DNA of 64,000 nucleotides from Amycolatopsis rubida (lineage in GTDB: Bacteria > Actinomycetota > Actinomycetes > Mycobacteriales > Pseudonocardiaceae): positions 62,001 to 126,000 of the forward strand of contig NZ_FOWC01000010.1 in assembly GCF_900115345.1 (NCBI RefSeq), given 5' to 3'. The translations under genes were made by a program, and so were the position numbers. Shown here piece after piece: positions 16,527 to 25,371 of the stretch; position 1 is the stretch's first letter, and every line of letters begins with the position of its first letter. A model generated the notes under the pieces. The model was given only the letters and a program-made list of their open reading frames with translations. It was not told the DNA's origin and did not search any database.

Positions 16527-16771
16527 GTCCTGCCCGCCGTGCTGCGGACCCGGCATCGTCTGACCGGGCCGAGCTGGACGTTCGGGCCCACGAAGCCCCG
16601 AACGAGACGGCAGGCGGAGGAGAGGCATCCCGAGCGCCGACGCGTTCACGAACCGGTGTTCGGTTCCGGGGTCGACCGCGAATTCGACGCGGTCGACCGC
16701 GTGTTCTCGTCTGGAAGGAGGACCGGCGTCGTACCGACGGGAGACGGCCCGACCGGTCGGCTGGCGCGAAT

Positions 16772-17200
16772 TCAGGAGCCTGACGTTCGCTTGTTGTTCT
16801 TCGCCTTGTTCTTCAGCCTGATTCGCCGTTCCAGGCGGGTCAGCGAGGCTTTCGACAGCACCACTTCGAGGGGCCGGTGTGCCGGCAGGTGCGCGAGCTT
16901 GTCAGGGTAGGTCGACAGCACCATCTCGATGCGCTCGCCGTTCTCGTCGTCCCAGATTTCGGCCGACTCGATGTCGCCGGAGACCACACCCGAGTGGCCG
17001 ACGAGATTGAACCCTATCGAACCTTTTTCCTTTTCCAGCGCCGCGAGCAGGTCGTCCGGCCAGCCCTCTGCACTGTGCATCACCACCTCGACCCTGGCGC
17101 TGCGGCGGCTGGCGTCCTGGGCGCGGATCGCGGCGACGGCCACACTCCGACATTCCCCCGTGGCCTCCATTCGATCGAGCACGCGCTTGTCCCGCGCCAT
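16772..17200 (-). CDS. hypothetical protein
   Basis: 142 residues from ATG 17200, preceded by GAGAGGAG at 5-base spacing. Predicted alpha/beta with a central VEVVMHSAEGWPDDLLAALE and a very basic, Lys-rich end (RLERRIRLKNKAKNNKRTSG) that may bind nucleic acid. Lys codons are unusually frequent for this GC-rich DNA. No family recognised; monocistronic. Confidence 0.7.
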   Translation of the reverse strand: MARDKRVLDRMEATGECRSVAVAAIRAQDASRRSARVEVVMHSAEGWPDDLLAALEKEKGSIGFNLVGHSGVVSGDIESAEIWDDENGERIEMVLSTYPDKLAHLPAHRPLEVVLSKASLTRLERRIRLKNKAKNNKRTSGS

Positions 17201-17312
17201 GAACGCTCCTCTCGGCAGTCGGTGTCAGAACCGTAGGCGATGCGGTGCTGCTTTGACGTCGACGATGGACCGCCGTACGTGATCGAACCTCGGTTCGAGG
17301 CCGTCCCGGCAG

Positions 17313-18362
17313 TTACGCCTGTCCCGGATGCCTCTCGGTCAGTCCGGCCTCGGCGTCCATGTCGTCGGCCTGGGCGCGCAGGTCTGCGGCGATGGCGGCT
17401 AACTGTTCGGCGAGCAGCCGCTCGCCGGCGCTGCCGATCTCGTGCGGCTGGGTGCCCAAGCGGCTGAGCGGGCGCGCGGTTTCCTCGATGCGCAGGACGG
17501 CGGCGCGGGCCTCGAGGATGCGCCGTTGCAGCGGTTCGGCGAGATCCGGGGGCGGCGGGTGCCCGTCGGCGGCGAGGCGTGCGAGGGCTGCCTGGGTGTC
17601 GCTCAGCTCGTGTTGTTTGCGGTCGATCTCCCTGCGGGCGTCCGCGCTCGGCACGGCCCAGCCTGTCACGAGGTCCTCGATCCGATCGGCCTCGGCGCGG
17701 ACCTCACGGGTGGCGGCCGCCCAGGCGTTTCGCCCGACCCGGCGCGCTCCCTTGACGTGCTGCGCGTGATGGGCAGAGCTGACCAGGCGGTGCTCGGCCG
17801 CAGCCACCAGGGTTCCGAGGTCTCCGATCCGGTGGAACGTTTCCCTGTCCCGCTCACTGTGCCACTGCTTGTACGCGCTCTCGACCGCGCAGCGGAGGTC
17901 GCGGAGGGCGGGCAGCGCGCGCCGGCTCACGAGCCGGGCCCGTGCGCGCGCGGTCGCCAGTCCGGGACCGTCGAACACGTCCTCTCCCACGTTTGACGAC
18001 GGTTCCTTCGGCGGCACACGCACTTCCGGCCGGGAGTCGCCGCCCTCCGGCGGGATGGTTCCCAGAGCGAGGTACAGCGCCTCGGCGATCGGGCCGTAGA
18101 GCGGGTGCGCGGCGTTGGCGGCCACCATGCGGGACCGGCCGACCCGGGTCTCGGTCAGAATCCCGGAGTCCTGCAGCCGGTTCGCCTCGCGCAGGACTTT
18201 CGCCTCTGACTGCCCGGTCGCGCGGGCCAGCCCCGCCAGCGACTGCGGCACGCCTCCGCAGATCAATTCGTGCAGAAGCCGCCCGGCGCCCGCGTCGCCC
18301 CCGCGGCCGAGCCCCGCGATCCACCCCGCAACATTCTCCATATTCCGAATCTTATCATGCAC
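17313..18362 (-). CDS. winged-helix regulator with long helical C-terminus
   Basis: 349 residues from GTG 18362, or 342 from ATG 18341. The N-terminal 90 residues look like a MarR/ArsR-type winged helix (VPQSLAGLARATGQSEAKVL; LQDSGILTETRVGRSRMVAA with the wing). A Pro-rich linker follows, then about 230 residues of charged helix that could form a coiled coil. The upstream region is AT-rich and lacks a Shine-Dalgarno, suggesting a leaderless mRNA. Effector domain not recognised. Confidence 0.7.
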   Translation of the reverse strand: MHDKIRNMENVAGWIAGLGRGGDAGAGRLLHELICGGVPQSLAGLARATGQSEAKVLREANRLQDSGILTETRVGRSRMVAANAAHPLYGPIAEALYLALGTIPPEGGDSRPEVRVPPKEPSSNVGEDVFDGPGLATARARARLVSRRALPALRDLRCAVESAYKQWHSERDRETFHRIGDLGTLVAAAEHRLVSSAHHAQHVKGARRVGRNAWAAATREVRAEADRIEDLVTGWAVPSADARREIDRKQHELSDTQAALARLAADGHPPPPDLAEPLQRRILEARAAVLRIEETARPLSRLGTQPHEIGSAGERLLAEQLAAIAADLRAQADDMDAEAGLTERHPGQA

Positions 18363-18645
18363 AAAGTGAAGCTTTACGTGGTCGGCGGGACCAGGGCATC
18401 AGGCGACGAGCCAGCCGGGCCGACGGCGTCCGCGACGGGGGAGAGCCCGCCGAGTGCGGCGAGGCGGTACTCGGCGCGACGCCATGCGGGACGGGTGAAG
18501 CGAGCCGGCGGCCTCCCCGAGTACGGGGCGCTGGCGGTCTTTCCTGCTCTCCTCCAGGCCGGCACCCTCGTCGACGGGAACGGCCGGGGACAGGCCGACC
18601 GGCCGGTAGCGCCTGTCCGCGAGCAGAGTCCCGAGAGCCAGCGGG

Positions 18646-19473
18646 TTACAGGGGCCGGAGAATTTTGGGCAGCTTGCGTCCGCCTTTGCCTTTGTTGTAC
18701 ATGTCGAAAAGCTCGCCCATGAGGACTTTCCGGAGGGTCTTGGACGTGCCGTCGGCGATACCGCGGCATCCCGCCAGCCATCCGCCGGGGCCGTTTTTCG
18801 TGTACGACGCCAGGTTTTTCGCCAGCCGGTCCACGTCGAACTGGAGATCGACGTTGTTCTTGGCTTCGTACTTGTCGAGATCCGCGAAGAACTGGCCGAC
18901 CGCGCTGAGGATGTTCTTGTCCACGGTCTTCGGTTCGTCGTGGCCCCATGCTTTCGTGACGAGGTAGATGGTGTTGTGGAGAAGCGCGGGGCCGTACTCG
19001 GGTTCGGCTCCCGCTCCGTGTTTGAGGATCGTCTCCAGCGCGTCGACGGCGGCGATCTCACCTTTGGCCGTTCCGATCGTCCACCCGTTCTCGTTCGCGA
19101 TGGTCATGACGGCCAGCGCGACGGGGTCCTGCTGGGTGACGCGGACGTAGAACAGGTCGATCTTGTTGGCGGGCTTTTGCTTGTTGAGCTGCCGGAACAG
19201 CGCCGCTTCCTGGGCGAGGCTGAGGCCGGTGTGAACTTGGCAGTCGAGCGGATAGTCTTCCGCCTCTTTCTCCGTCACGACCTTCCAGCGGTGCCATCCG
19301 TCCAGGATCGCCAGCGTGCCGTCGGGGCGTTCGGAGACCTGGAGCGTCTGCAGCGCTCCGCGGTTGTAGTTCTCGCGGATCTCGGCCAGGGTGCTCTCGT
19401 TGAGCTGGTGCCGTTGGACCCGGTTGTCGACCGTGAGCTGGTCGGCCGGGATGCGCTTGCGACGGACTGCCAT
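18646..19473 (-). CDS. ParB/Srx-like N-terminal domain protein
   Basis: 275 residues from ATG 19473, with AAGGAGG 11 bases upstream. The N-terminus has the ParB/sulfiredoxin fold pattern: IPADQLTVDNRVQRHQLNES (strand then helix), AILDGWHRWKVVTEKE (the GxHR-like loop, here GWHRW), and LSLAQEAALFRQLNKQK, the helix carrying the glutamine/asparagine box. The remaining 150 residues are helical. In phages and mobile elements such proteins act as DNA-binding regulators, nucleases or CTP switches rather than chromosome partitioners; there is no parA here. Operon partner directly upstream. Confidence 0.8.
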   Translation of the reverse strand: MAVRRKRIPADQLTVDNRVQRHQLNESTLAEIRENYNRGALQTLQVSERPDGTLAILDGWHRWKVVTEKEAEDYPLDCQVHTGLSLAQEAALFRQLNKQKPANKIDLFYVRVTQQDPVALAVMTIANENGWTIGTAKGEIAAVDALETILKHGAGAEPEYGPALLHNTIYLVTKAWGHDEPKTVDKNILSAVGQFFADLDKYEAKNNVDLQFDVDRLAKNLASYTKNGPGGWLAGCRGIADGTSKTLRKVLMGELFDMYNKGKGGRKLPKILRPL

Positions 19474-19477
19474 CGAA

Positions 19478-19999
19478 CTACGTGCCTCCTTGCGAGCGGG
19501 AAAGCCGATCGGCCAATTCCTTCATGTTTCTGCCCGCAGCGCGCAACTGGACGATGCAGTCGGCCACGTCGTCGGGCTCCATTCCGGACGTGTTGACCGG
19601 GACATCCAGTCGCACTGCCCTGGCCGTGGTCTCTGCGAATCCATTGCTGCGCAGAGCGACGTCGTACACGGCGCGCAGCCGGACCGTCTTCGGCAGGTTC
19701 TGCCGATCGGTCTCGGCTTGGAGATTGCGGTGGAGCTGGCCGTAGGCTGCCGACACCGTGGTCTGCTTGGCGTCGATTTCCCTGACGAATTCCGCCGCGT
19801 CCTCGTCGCCTGCTTGTGCGGCCTCGTACACGACCTTGAGGCGGGTCCATTCCCACGGTTCGATCCCGAACCGCTTCTTCAACAATTCGCCGACGGATGT
19901 TCCGCCGCGGCGTCGAGCCGCCTTGGCCTGCATGATCGCCAGGTATTCGTTGTAAATTTCGCTGGCGGATGCTGTGAATGCGTGCAGACCGTCCTCCAA
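19478..19999 (-). CDS. hypothetical partner of the ParB-like protein
   Basis: 173 residues if read from TTG 19999; a stop lies only two codons further upstream, so longer forms are excluded. Features: SVGELLKKRFGIEPWEWTRL (possible HTH), a helical middle (AKQTTVSAAYGQLHRNLQAE), and the end DDVADCIVQLRAAGRNMKEL. It ends 4 bp before the ParB-like gene, and the two form an operon. I read it as a DNA-binding or adaptor partner, by context only. Confidence 0.65.
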   Translation of the reverse strand: MEDGLHAFTASASEIYNEYLAIMQAKAARRRGGTSVGELLKKRFGIEPWEWTRLKVVYEAAQAGDEDAAEFVREIDAKQTTVSAAYGQLHRNLQAETDRQNLPKTVRLRAVYDVALRSNGFAETTARAVRLDVPVNTSGMEPDDVADCIVQLRAAGRNMKELADRLSRSQGGT

Positions 20000-20493
20000 C
20001 CCCCGTTAGGTCTCGGCAGGACAGCGAGCCTAGCGGACACGCTGGCGAGCGCAGTTGCGGACACAGTCACCGGCGGAGAGGACCCGCGGAACGGCGACAC
20101 GGCGGGCCGGCCGGTCGTGCGATTCGCCGCGACCGGCGAGCCCGTCCGCCGTGCCGAGGTCTGCACGCTGACGCGCGACGGCAGGCACCACGCCACCGAG
20201 CGCACGAAGTACGTGTTCATACCCCCGGATCACCTCTGGCGTGCGGACTGGCTGCCCGAAGCGGCCGGAACCGTGAAGCTCGTGCGCGACGACGAAACCG
20301 GCATGGCGTGGCATCCGGCGTGGTCGACCACGGCGGGACTGCCGGAGGTGTGCACGTGCCCCGTCCACGGCGAGCGGCGCTTCGTCGGGACGCACGGCGT
20401 GGTACTCGGCGGGCGGCGGCCATGGCTGGTCGGTCATGTGCGGCGACGCTACCTCGACGCGTCCGCCGCCGGCTGTCGCAGGTTCTCGGCCGT
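20000..20493. other. intergenic with a possible plus-strand gene remnant
   Basis: The plus frame from about GTG 20117 to 20440 contains natural-looking sequence (TKYVFIPPDHLWRADWLPEA; VKLVRDDETGMAWHPAWSTT; CTCPVHGE). It has no good ribosome binding site, and its frame stays open far into the convergent gene. I consider it a decayed or misannotatable gene rather than a confident CDS. The upstream end must contain the promoter of the ParB-like operon. Confidence 0.35.
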
Positions 20494-21666
20494 TCAGACC
20501 GGCGCGTGGACGCGGGCGGCGAGGTCGTGGATGTCGGGCAGGGTGGCTCGGTTCTGGGCGAGCAGGTCGGTGACGATGGTGCGGGCGGCGGCGCGGGTGC
20601 GGACTTCGCCGGGCGCCCGGCGCTCCGCTTCGAGCAGGGCGTTGTAGGCGGCGCCGTGGCGGCCGAGCTTCAGGTGCGCGGCGGAGAGGTCGACCAGCAG
20701 GCGGCCCTCCCGTTCGACGCTGGGGAACGCGATCTGCCCGGCGGTGCGGGCGTGGTGCAGCGCGGCGCCGGGTTCGTCCAGCAGGTGCTCGACCGAGACG
20801 CGGTGGCTGAGCAGGTCCGCGCGGGCGAAGGTCGCGTCGGCTCCGGTCAGCCTGGCGGTGGTGACGGCGGCGTCGGCGAGGAGGTCGCGGGCGCGGGCGC
20901 CGTCGCCGGCGCGGGCGGCGGAGTACCCGCCGGTGCACAGCAGGCGGGCGTGCAGCCTCAGGTGCCGCGGATCGGCTCCGCCGAGCGCGAGCCGGTCGGC
21001 GGCGCCGAGGACGAGGTCTTTCGCGCGCTCGTGGTCTCCGGCTCGCCGGAACACGCTCGACATCATCCGCTCGGCTTCGGCCAGCAGCAGCATGTGGTCG
21101 GCGGAGCGGGCGTTGCGCACCGCCCGCTCGGCGCCGAGCCATTCCAGGCCGCCGGGCCGGAGCTTCACCAGCGCGCGGGTGGCGAGGATGTAGACCCGCG
21201 CCAGGGTCGCGGGGTCGCCGAGGGCTGCGGCCCCGCGGACCAGGCGCGGGAGGGCGTCGGCGAGCGCCAGGTAGTCGCAACGGTCGAATGCCGCCCGGGC
21301 CGCGGCGATGCCGCGGGCCAAGCGGGCAGGTGGTGTCGCGGGGCCGGGCGCGGAGGCGACCAGCACGTCGGCCAGGCGTGCGGCCAGGACCGCCGCGGGA
21401 TCCGGGAGGCGGGCAGGCGCGGCCGCCGCGGCAGGCGACGCCGCGCTCCCGGCGACCGCGGCCCCCACGACCATGCCTCCGGCCTTCAGGAAATCGCGTC
21501 GGCGCACTTTGTCCTGGCCGCGCTCGGCGAGGACCTTCTTGCGTTCGAACTCGTGCTGGCGCTCCTGGCTCTTGCGTGACTGCCGTCCGCCGAGCCAGCC
21601 GCCGAAGCCGGCGGTGATGCTCGCGCCGAGGACCGTCCCCACCGGGGCAACCCATTCCCAGACCAT
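20494..21666 (-). CDS. membrane-anchored TPR-like protein
   Basis: 390 residues from ATG 21666 with AGGAG 5 bases upstream. It starts with a membrane segment (WVAPVGTVLGASITAGFGGW), a basic linker, then RRRDFLKAGGMVVGAAVAGS, which looks like an internal twin-arginine signal or a second membrane segment. A TPR-like helical domain (about 280 residues) follows. The helical domain and the RR-hydrophobic block correspond in layout to the regulator at 11466-12845, but here the HTH is replaced by a membrane anchor. Role unknown; sensing or scaffolding is inference. Confidence 0.7.
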   Translation of the reverse strand: MVWEWVAPVGTVLGASITAGFGGWLGGRQSRKSQERQHEFERKKVLAERGQDKVRRRDFLKAGGMVVGAAVAGSAASPAAAAAPARLPDPAAVLAARLADVLVASAPGPATPPARLARGIAAARAAFDRCDYLALADALPRLVRGAAALGDPATLARVYILATRALVKLRPGGLEWLGAERAVRNARSADHMLLLAEAERMMSSVFRRAGDHERAKDLVLGAADRLALGGADPRHLRLHARLLCTGGYSAARAGDGARARDLLADAAVTTARLTGADATFARADLLSHRVSVEHLLDEPGAALHHARTAGQIAFPSVEREGRLLVDLSAAHLKLGRHGAAYNALLEAERRAPGEVRTRAAARTIVTDLLAQNRATLPDIHDLAARVHAPV

Positions 21667-21901
21667 CTTCGCTCCTGATCCTTCATGCCGACCGATGTCG
21701 GAGCCGAGGCGAGGTGAGGCGGGAGTTCGTGCTGAGCGCGAACTCGCCGTGCCGACGAGCCTCGGGCTTGTCGTCCTCAACGGACGGAAGAGCGCGGCGC
21801 GGGCAGGACCCGTTCACCGCTTTCGCCCGCCGCACCGGGAAAGCGCCGCTGCCGACGTCTGCGGACATCGGTTGGTCAGGTCCCGCCGGCGCGGAAATGG
21901 C

Positions 21902-22606
21902 TCAGCGGCGCCCTCCGGAGCCGGGTGCGCCGCCGCGGACGATCGTGACCGGGGGCAGCGGGCGCGGCGGGCCGCCGTCGTCCTGGGCGTAGCCCTTGGT
22001 GGGAACGAAATGGCGGGCGCCGTCGCGGCGTTTGAGGTAGCCCCGGACCGCGGCGCGGGCGGTGTCGATCGTGGCGAACCCGGTCAGGTCCAGGACGGTG
22101 TCGCGCAGCGTGTCGACCCGGCGCTGCTGGCCCGCGGTGAGCTTCCGGCGGCTGCGGTGCCAGGAGTCGAACTCGGCGAGCAGCTCCTCGGCCCGGGACG
22201 CGGTCTCGTCGTCCAGCCGCGGCACGACCCCCGACGGCTCGGGCTGCCGTCGCCGCCCCGAGATCGTCGGATGGTCGTCCTCGCGCGGCTCCGGAGCGCG
22301 CCGGTGCCGTCCGGGAGAGCGGGACTGCCTCGGCGGGCTCTCCCCGCGCTGCGCAGGAACGACCGGGAGCCGACAGCCCGGCGGCGGAGGCAGCTGGACC
22401 GGGGCGATGAACGACACCTGGTGCCGGGTGAGGCGCCGCGCGGCGTCCGCCGCGGCGCTGAGGCTGTTCATGCCCGTCACCCGGCACAGCCACCGCTGCA
22501 CCTGCGCCAGGTCCTCGTCCCGCTCGGCCGATTCCGGCTGCCCGGCCAGAACGTCGTAGGTGGCCACCAGCCACATCACGTCGTCACGGCGGCTGTCGTC
22601 CAGCAT
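21902..22606 (-). CDS. hypothetical protein with Pro/Arg-rich centre
   Basis: 234 residues from ATG 22606 (GGGGGG three bases upstream). A helical N-terminal domain (RRDDVMWLVATYDVLAGQPE; VQRWLCRVTGMNSLSAAADA), a disordered Pro/Arg-rich linker, a second helical part (AEELLAEFDSWHRSRRKLTA) and a Gly-rich tail. No known family. Divergent to the 22858 gene across 250 bp that contain a possible -10 (TAGACT at 22822-22827) for the plus gene. Confidence 0.6.
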   Translation of the reverse strand: MLDDSRRDDVMWLVATYDVLAGQPESAERDEDLAQVQRWLCRVTGMNSLSAAADAARRLTRHQVSFIAPVQLPPPPGCRLPVVPAQRGESPPRQSRSPGRHRRAPEPREDDHPTISGRRRQPEPSGVVPRLDDETASRAEELLAEFDSWHRSRRKLTAGQQRRVDTLRDTVLDLTGFATIDTARAAVRGYLKRRDGARHFVPTKGYAQDDGGPPRPLPPVTIVRGGAPGSGGRR

Positions 22607-22857
22607 TGGCCCCCCACGCGTTTCGAGGAATCCGGCGCAGTCCGCTCCGTCACGGAACCGCACACCCACCATAGCCCCGGCCGCGGGCCGCGACCGGCAA
22701 GCGCAGACGAGGCCGGCGATCTCGGCGGGGCAACGCCGCCCGGGTCGAACGCCGCCCGCGATCCTCGCGACGGGCGGCACGGCGGCCGCGCAGATCCGCG
22801 CACGGACACGTGCCCGCGTCCTAGACTCGGGGAGAGGCAACCCCGGGGGGAGTACTG

Positions 22858-23418
22858 GTGGAAAAGCGCATGTGGCGGGCCGTCGTGAGCGGCATCAAGG
22901 CCGGGCACGTCGAGACGATGCGACAGGGATTCGTGCTCAAGCCGCAACTACACGCGTTCGTCGGCGGCAGGCTGCTCGGCTACATCCAGCTGCGTCCCGT
23001 CCGCCGGGGCGAGGACGCCCGCACCGGCATCGTGGAGATGTCGGGCTTCGCCGCGGCCGCTGGCGCGGACGAGGTCGTCGTCGCCTGGGAAACCCAGGAC
23101 ATCGCCGTGGCGTGCGAACTCCCGGCCCGGCACGAGAGCGCGGGGCTCAACATCGTCCGGGCAACCGCAGACGAGAGCACGCTCTACCCGTTCGCCTACC
23201 GGGAGCAGCAGATCGGGCTGACCGACGCCGGACTCGCCTCGATCGCGCCGCAATGGACCTCCACGGGTGCCGCACAACCGGCGACGAACCTCGAACCCGC
23301 GATCAGCGCGCTGCTCGAGTTCAGCTTCCGCCCCTACGAGAACGGCTCCCACGACCTGTTCCAGCAGTCGGCGGCGCTGCTGGAATCGCAGGGGCACCGG
23401 ATCAGGCTGACCGCGTAG
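22858..23418 (+). CDS. hypothetical protein
   Basis: 186 residues from GTG 22858 with GGGGGGAG shortly upstream. Regular alpha/beta pattern with LHAFVGGRLLGYIQLRPVRR, then ADEVVVAWETQDIAVACELP, and a C-terminal helix EPAISALLEFSFRPYENGSH. No catalytic motif seen and no family recognised. It stands alone, convergent with the next gene. Confidence 0.7.
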   Translation: MEKRMWRAVVSGIKAGHVETMRQGFVLKPQLHAFVGGRLLGYIQLRPVRRGEDARTGIVEMSGFAAAAGADEVVVAWETQDIAVACELPARHESAGLNIVRATADESTLYPFAYREQQIGLTDAGLASIAPQWTSTGAAQPATNLEPAISALLEFSFRPYENGSHDLFQQSAALLESQGHRIRLTA

Positions 23419-23500
23419 GACACGACGTGTGCCGTCGGCGTAGAAGCCGAGCCGCCTCAGCTCGGCGGGGTCCACTTCGGACACGGCCGGGCCGGTCGTG

Positions 23501-23857
23501 CTAGCGGAGGTCGACCGGTCGCCATGCGGCGGGGTCGTCGCCGGTGATGTTCTGCAGGGCCCGGTACGCCTCGGCGGCGGTGACATGGTCGCGGGGGAGG
23601 GGCATGGGGTTGCCGTCGGCGTAGAACTCGAGCAAAGCGGCGGCGGAGAGCACGCCGTCGAAGAACGCCGGCGCCATGTTGATGCCGCGGCCGTTGGTCG
23701 CCATGGAGCCGTAGCGGCTGTGCTCGGCCTGCTGGTCGGGGTGGGTCGCGACAGCCCATTCGTCTTCGGTCTCCTCCTCCCGGACGCACCAGCGGAACAG
23801 GTTCGCCGCTTCTCGGAAGACGGCCGCCTCAGCGGGAGTGAGCCGGCGGTCGGTCAC
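23501..23857 (-). CDS. hypothetical protein, second half of a split paralogue
   Basis: 118 residues from GTG 23857. The block RRLTPAEAAVFREAANLFRW then CVREEETEDEWAVATHPD is nearly identical to the centre of the 7631-8863 protein. The rest differs: it ends NITGDDPAAWRPVDLR and has no HTH. The start overlaps the upstream stop (GTGA), so the two genes are translationally coupled. This suggests that the large gene and this pair derive from one ancestor by fusion or splitting. Confidence 0.65.
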   Translation of the reverse strand: MTDRRLTPAEAAVFREAANLFRWCVREEETEDEWAVATHPDQQAEHSRYGSMATNGRGINMAPAFFDGVLSAAALLEFYADGNPMPLPRDHVTAAEAYRALQNITGDDPAAWRPVDLR

Positions 23858-24246
23858 GAGGCACGCACCTGGAGAGAGCCGCTGCCCGCGGCGGCGACGC
23901 GGTCGGCGCCCGCGCGCAGGGCGTCAGGGTTCTGCGCTCCGGCCGCCTCGATCTCGCTGCGCAACCGCCGGGCGACAGCGGCGACGTCGCGGGCGCCGGG
24001 TGCGGTGGCGGCGACCGCCCAGAGCAGGCGGTGGGCGGCGTCGGCGGTTTCGATGCCGGCGCGGGCCGCGTCAGGATCGGTCACGGCCAACGCCCCGGAC
24101 CGCCGGGGTCCGGCGGTCCTGGGTGCGGCGCGGCCGAGCCGGGGCACGGCACCGCAGAAGACGCTCCCCCACCAGGCCCGGATCTCCGACAGGCTCGACT
24201 CCGGCGGATCCCAGTCCGGCCGGCGCGGCTGGCTCGCGTGCTCCAT
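23854..24246 (-). CDS. hypothetical protein, first half of a split paralogue
   Basis: 130 residues from ATG 24246, starting MEHASQPRRPDWDPPESSLS, almost the same as the start of the 7631-8863 protein. AWWGSVFCGAVPR and TADAAHRLLWAVAATAPG also match. The 90-residue block with two membrane segments that the larger paralogue has in between is missing here. Even the sequence before the start codon is similar in the two loci, so the duplication included the promoter region. Confidence 0.65.
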   Translation of the reverse strand: MEHASQPRRPDWDPPESSLSEIRAWWGSVFCGAVPRLGRAAPRTAGPRRSGALAVTDPDAARAGIETADAAHRLLWAVAATAPGARDVAAVARRLRSEIEAAGAQNPDALRAGADRVAAAGSGSLQVRAS

Positions 24247-24429
24247 GACTCCTCCTTGTGCGTCCCTCTCAGCATGGCAAACCGAAGATCAGCCGGCCCG
24301 CTTTTTTCGATGAGCCCGGCCCGTGGCCGGTCCGTTTCGGCTTGCGATGAGGACGACGCTCGCGGCGATTCCCGCGCCGCCGTATAGGTCGTTATACACT
24401 TAAGGATCCGCGCCCTCGCCGATGACATA

Positions 24430-24445
24430 TCGAACAGGTGTTCGA
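24430..24445 (+). promoter_or_regulatory. SOS (LexA) box and promoter of imuA'-imuB
   Basis: TCGAACAGGTGTTCGA is a perfect match to the actinobacterial/mycobacterial LexA site TCGAAC-N4-GTTCGA. A promoter fits on top of it: -35 TTCGAC (24441-24446), 18-bp spacer, -10 TACATT (24465-24470). It lies 171 bp before imuA'. LexA bound here would occlude the -35 box until DNA damage. Confidence 0.9.
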
Positions 24446-24615
24446 CAAGCCGCTGGTGATGTTTTACATTCCTGTCGTGCGCCGGGCCGGAAACGGCAGT
24501 GGCGGAGCCGTCCGGCTGCGGGATCCGCGCCCGGACGGCGCACGAGGGATCTGCCGGGCCTTCCCCGCCCGACAGATCGCGCAACGGCACGTCGAGGAAC
24601 AGCGGGAGGCGAGGC

Positions 24616-25329
24616 GTGGTGGCAGCAGCCGCGGCGGACGCGCTGGCCCGTCTGGCGTCGATTCCCGGCGTCCGCACCGCGAGCGCGCTGGCGGGGGAGC
24701 GCGCGTCGGGGGCGGCCGACGGGAGCGAGCTGCCCGTCGCCGGGCCGCTCGCCGCACTGGGCGGACTCCGGCGCGGCACGACGGTGTCCGTGGCCGGGTC
24801 GACGTCGCTGCTGCTGAGCTTGCTGGCCGCACCCACGACAAACGGGGCGTGGGCGGCGCTCGTCGGGATGCCGTCGGCGGGGATCGCGGCGGCGGCGGAG
24901 CTGGGGGTGGCGCTGCGGCGGCTGGTGCTGGTGCCGCGACCGGGCGCCGACGCGGCCGCCGTAGCGGGCGCGCTGCTCGACGGGCTCGACATCGTCGTGC
25001 TCGGGGGGCCGTTGTGCCGCACCGTGTCCGCTGCCGCCGCGGCGCGGTTCTCCCGCCGCGCCCGCAACCGGGGCGCGGTCCTGATCGCGGCCGGTCCCTG
25101 GCCTGGCGCGGACGTCGCCCTGCGCTGCGAACCGGGCCGGTGGCACGGCGCCGCGACCGACGGGCACGGACGGCTGGTGCACCGCGACGCGGTGGTCCGC
25201 CGGGACGGCCGCCGCGCGGCCGAGGCGGCGGTGGCCGTCCGCCTTCCCGGCCCGGACGGGACGGTCGCGGCCGCGGCGCCGTCACCGGCGGAAACCGCCC
25301 GCCCGGCCATGACGGTGGTCGCGCCGTGA
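24616..25329 (+). CDS. imuA': ImuA'-like mutasome protein
   Basis: 237 residues from GTG 24616 with GGGAGG at 24604-24609. A RecA-like core without an obvious Walker A Lys (GLRRGTTVSVAGSTSLLLSL), followed by AWAALVGMPSAGIAAAAELG and ALLDGLDIVVLGG. This is the pattern of the short actinobacterial ImuA' proteins. In mycobacteria ImuA' works with ImuB and the polymerase DnaE2 in damage-induced mutagenesis. The gene sits directly before imuB (42-bp gap) and behind an SOS box. dnaE2 is not in the window. Confidence 0.88.
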   Translation: MVAAAAADALARLASIPGVRTASALAGERASGAADGSELPVAGPLAALGGLRRGTTVSVAGSTSLLLSLLAAPTTNGAWAALVGMPSAGIAAAAELGVALRRLVLVPRPGADAAAVAGALLDGLDIVVLGGPLCRTVSAAAAARFSRRARNRGAVLIAAGPWPGADVALRCEPGRWHGAATDGHGRLVHRDAVVRRDGRRAAEAAVAVRLPGPDGTVAAAAPSPAETARPAMTVVAP

Positions 25330-25371
25330 ACCCTGCGGCCGCTGGACCCGGTACGCGCCGCAGCGAAACCG

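Noticed and set aside
24382..24397. GTATA-N6-TATAC dyad before the 24246 gene
   Set aside because: Arms of only 5 bp; too weak to call an operator beside the clear SOS box.
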